Part shown: piece by piece, positions 7,701 through 8,042 of the stretch
Layout: each line of letters starts with the position of its first letter
How positions within the stretch are numbered: the first letter of the stretch is position 1
Origin: CAZWRK01 sp964635875
GTDB lineage: Bacteria > Pseudomonadota > Gammaproteobacteria > Burkholderiales > Aquaspirillaceae
Length of the DNA stretch: 8,042 nt
Direction: 5' to 3'
Assembly (NCBI GenBank): GCA_964635875.1
Contig: CAZWRK010000162.1
Location: 1 to 8,042 of the forward strand
Position numbers and translations under genes: made by a program
The notes under the pieces: model-generated
Told to the model about the DNA's origin: nothing
Database searches by the model: none
The model's input: the letters and a program-made list of their open reading frames with translations, nothing else

Positions 7701-7831
7701 CGATTCATTGGGGCTGGGAATCGGTGGCGAAAAAAGGCTACCTCGCGAATACGCTGACCCCGTCAGTGGGCGACAGCAATACCCAGTGTCCAGAATATAA
7801 AGCCTTCCTAGTCAATATCGAGAAGGCATAA
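4775..7831 (+). CDS. fdnG: Formate dehydrogenase-N type catalytic (alpha) subunit, cysteine form
   Basis: This 1018-residue protein oxidises formate to CO2 at a bis-MGD molybdenum or tungsten site and passes electrons through a 4Fe-4S cluster to the beta subunit, on the periplasmic side of the inner membrane. It begins MEVNRRQFFKLG, a twin-arginine signal (R5-R6) with likely cleavage after ALA at 31-33. The cluster ligands are C50, C53, C57 and C92, followed by K94. The active site is ARICHSPTVAALAPSFGRGA with Cys196 (TGC at 5360-5362) and His197; Arg446 lies in NALRGHANVQG. These numbers coincide with my recollection of E. coli FdnG (1015 aa, Sec196, His197, Arg446), and the sequence looks colinear to the shared C-terminal EYKAFLVNIEKA. 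The enzyme is therefore the selenium-independent variant. It could equally be named fdoG, since the two E. coli paralogues are very similar. The beta gene follows after 9 nt. Confidence 0.97.
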   Translation: MEVNRRQFFKLGAAQLGASSLVAMGFSPGTALAEVRQFKLIGTKQTRNICTYCSVGCGLIMYSIGDGAKNAHAEIIHIEGDPDHPVSRGALCPKGSGLLDFIHSPNRVQFPEVREPGSKEWKRISWHEAITRIAKHVKTDRDANILEKNAEGVPVNRWLSTGVLTCSAASNETGILTQKVIRSLGVLATDTQARICHSPTVAALAPSFGRGAMTNNWVDIKNADLVLVMGGNAAEAHPVGFRWVIEAMKQRGAKLVVVDPRFNRTASVSDLYVPIRSGTDIVFLGGVINWLINHDKIQWEYVKAYTNASSIISEGFHFEDGLFSGFDSETNKYDRSSWNYEFDEKGMVKTDPTLQHPRCVWNLLKTHYARYTPDVVANLTGSPKEAFLKVCELLGATSVPDKVATVLYALGWTEHTVGTQNIRTMAIIQLLLGNIGMAGGGINALRGHANVQGITDLGLLSTNLPGYMPLPNEKNHPTFADYLAKVTPKPLREGQMNYWGNTSKFFVSQLKWFWGDKATAENNWGFDWLPKWDKVYDTLHLTELMFQGKMNGLIVQGFNAMGAFPDSKRVVEALSKLKYMVVIDPLKTETASFWQNQGVFHDVDSAKIQTEVFRLPSTVFAEEDGSTVNSGRWMQWHYKGAEPPAEAKPDVEILAELFLALRDLYTKEGGKVAEPILNLAWPYKNPYNPTAEELAKEMNGSALADVTDPKDPTKTLAKKGELLSSFAHLRDDGSTSCACWIYTGSWTQAGNMMARRDNTDTGLGCTPGWAFSWPANRRVLYNRASCDPSGKPWDPKRKIIGWNGEKWAGVDIPDYKADEPPNSAMSPFIMTAEGQSRLFSVDKLVDGPLPEHYEPMESPIGVNPLHPKVIHSPTVRLFKGERERLGEAKEFPYVGTTYRLTEHFQMWTKNVRLNAIAQPEQFVEIGEVLAKEKGIKIGDMVRVSSKRGSIVLKAVVTKRIKPMTVNKQTVHHIGIPIHWGWESVAKKGYLANTLTPSVGDSNTQCPEYKAFLVNIEKA

Positions 7832-7840
7832 GGAGAAGAC

Positions 7841-8042
7841 ATGGCTCTGCAATCATTAGACATTAAGCAGCGCTCGGCCAGCCCGACCCCGCCGCCGGGC
7901 GAGCGCCAACCGATCGAAATTGCCAAACTGATCGACGTCACCACCTGTATCGGCTGCAAAGCCTGTCAGGTGTCGTGTTCAGAATGGAACGATATTCGCG
8001 AAGAAGTCGGCAGCAACGCCGGTGTCTACGACAATCCGACCG
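7841..8042 (+). CDS. fdnH: Formate dehydrogenase beta (iron-sulfur) subunit, N-terminal part
   Basis: The first 67 codons of the electron-transfer subunit, cut by the right edge. The visible protein includes AKLIDVTTCIGCKACQVSCS with the first ferredoxin-type cluster motif C36-x2-C39-x2-C42-x3-C46, followed by EWNDIREEVG and VYDNPT, closely resembling E. coli FdnH/FdoH (also called FdxH). In the family this subunit carries four 4Fe-4S clusters and a C-terminal membrane anchor and delivers electrons to a cytochrome b gamma subunit; none of that lies in the window. ATG at 7841 has AGGAG 5 nt upstream, overlapping the end of the fdnG stop codon, so the two genes are translated from one message. 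Which of the fdn/fdo names fits best cannot be decided here. Confidence 0.95.
   Translation, partial: MALQSLDIKQRSASPTPPPGERQPIEIAKLIDVTTCIGCKACQVSCSEWNDIREEVGSNAGVYDNPT

Noticed and set aside
1..8042. Mobile elements, CRISPR arrays, tRNA or rRNA genes and a defence system.
   Set aside because: I read for transposase motifs, terminal inverted repeats, regularly spaced repeats and structured RNA signatures and saw none; all of the sequence outside short gaps is accounted for by six conventional genes.

Overview
The window looks like a chromosomal segment of a Gram-negative proteobacterium, probably beta- or gammaproteobacterial. The grounds are a periplasmic (Tat-exported) formate dehydrogenase colinear with E. 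coli FdnG, an NtrC-type sigma-54 activator, clear Shine-Dalgarno sites and moderately GC-rich coding DNA. I see no insertion sequence, phage gene, CRISPR array, tRNA or rRNA. Nearly every base is coding; the only sizeable non-coding stretch is the divergent promoter region at about 4560-4774.

Leftward block (minus strand, read from 4559 down to 1): a sigma-54-dependent response regulator (REC, AAA+, Fis-type HTH), its membrane histidine kinase (periplasmic Cache sensor, HAMP, HisKA, HATPase) in an overlapping reading frame, an AlkC-type HEAT-repeat DNA alkylation-repair protein starting 8 nt after the kinase, and the start of a TIGR01777/YfcH-type NAD(P)-binding epimerase-like gene cut by the window edge. 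Spacing suggests one transcript, at least for the first three.

Rightward block (plus strand, from 4775): fdnG-like catalytic subunit of respiratory formate dehydrogenase (1018 aa, Tat signal, 4Fe-4S cluster, molybdenum/tungsten bis-MGD), with cysteine where E. coli FdnG has selenocysteine 196, then after 9 nt the start of the electron-transfer beta subunit (fdnH-like), cut by the right edge. A cytochrome b gamma subunit gene would be expected beyond it.

Between the blocks the sequence has the layout of a sigma-54 promoter facing the formate dehydrogenase: two similar 10-bp direct repeats 34 bp apart (possible activator sites), an exact match to the 13-bp IHF consensus, and a GG-N10-GC -24/-12 element embedded in a perfect 7-bp-arm inverted repeat. 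With an NtrC-family activator and kinase transcribed divergently, the simplest model is that this two-component system senses a periplasmic ligand and switches on the Cys-type formate dehydrogenase. That regulatory link is inference; the gene identities are well supported.
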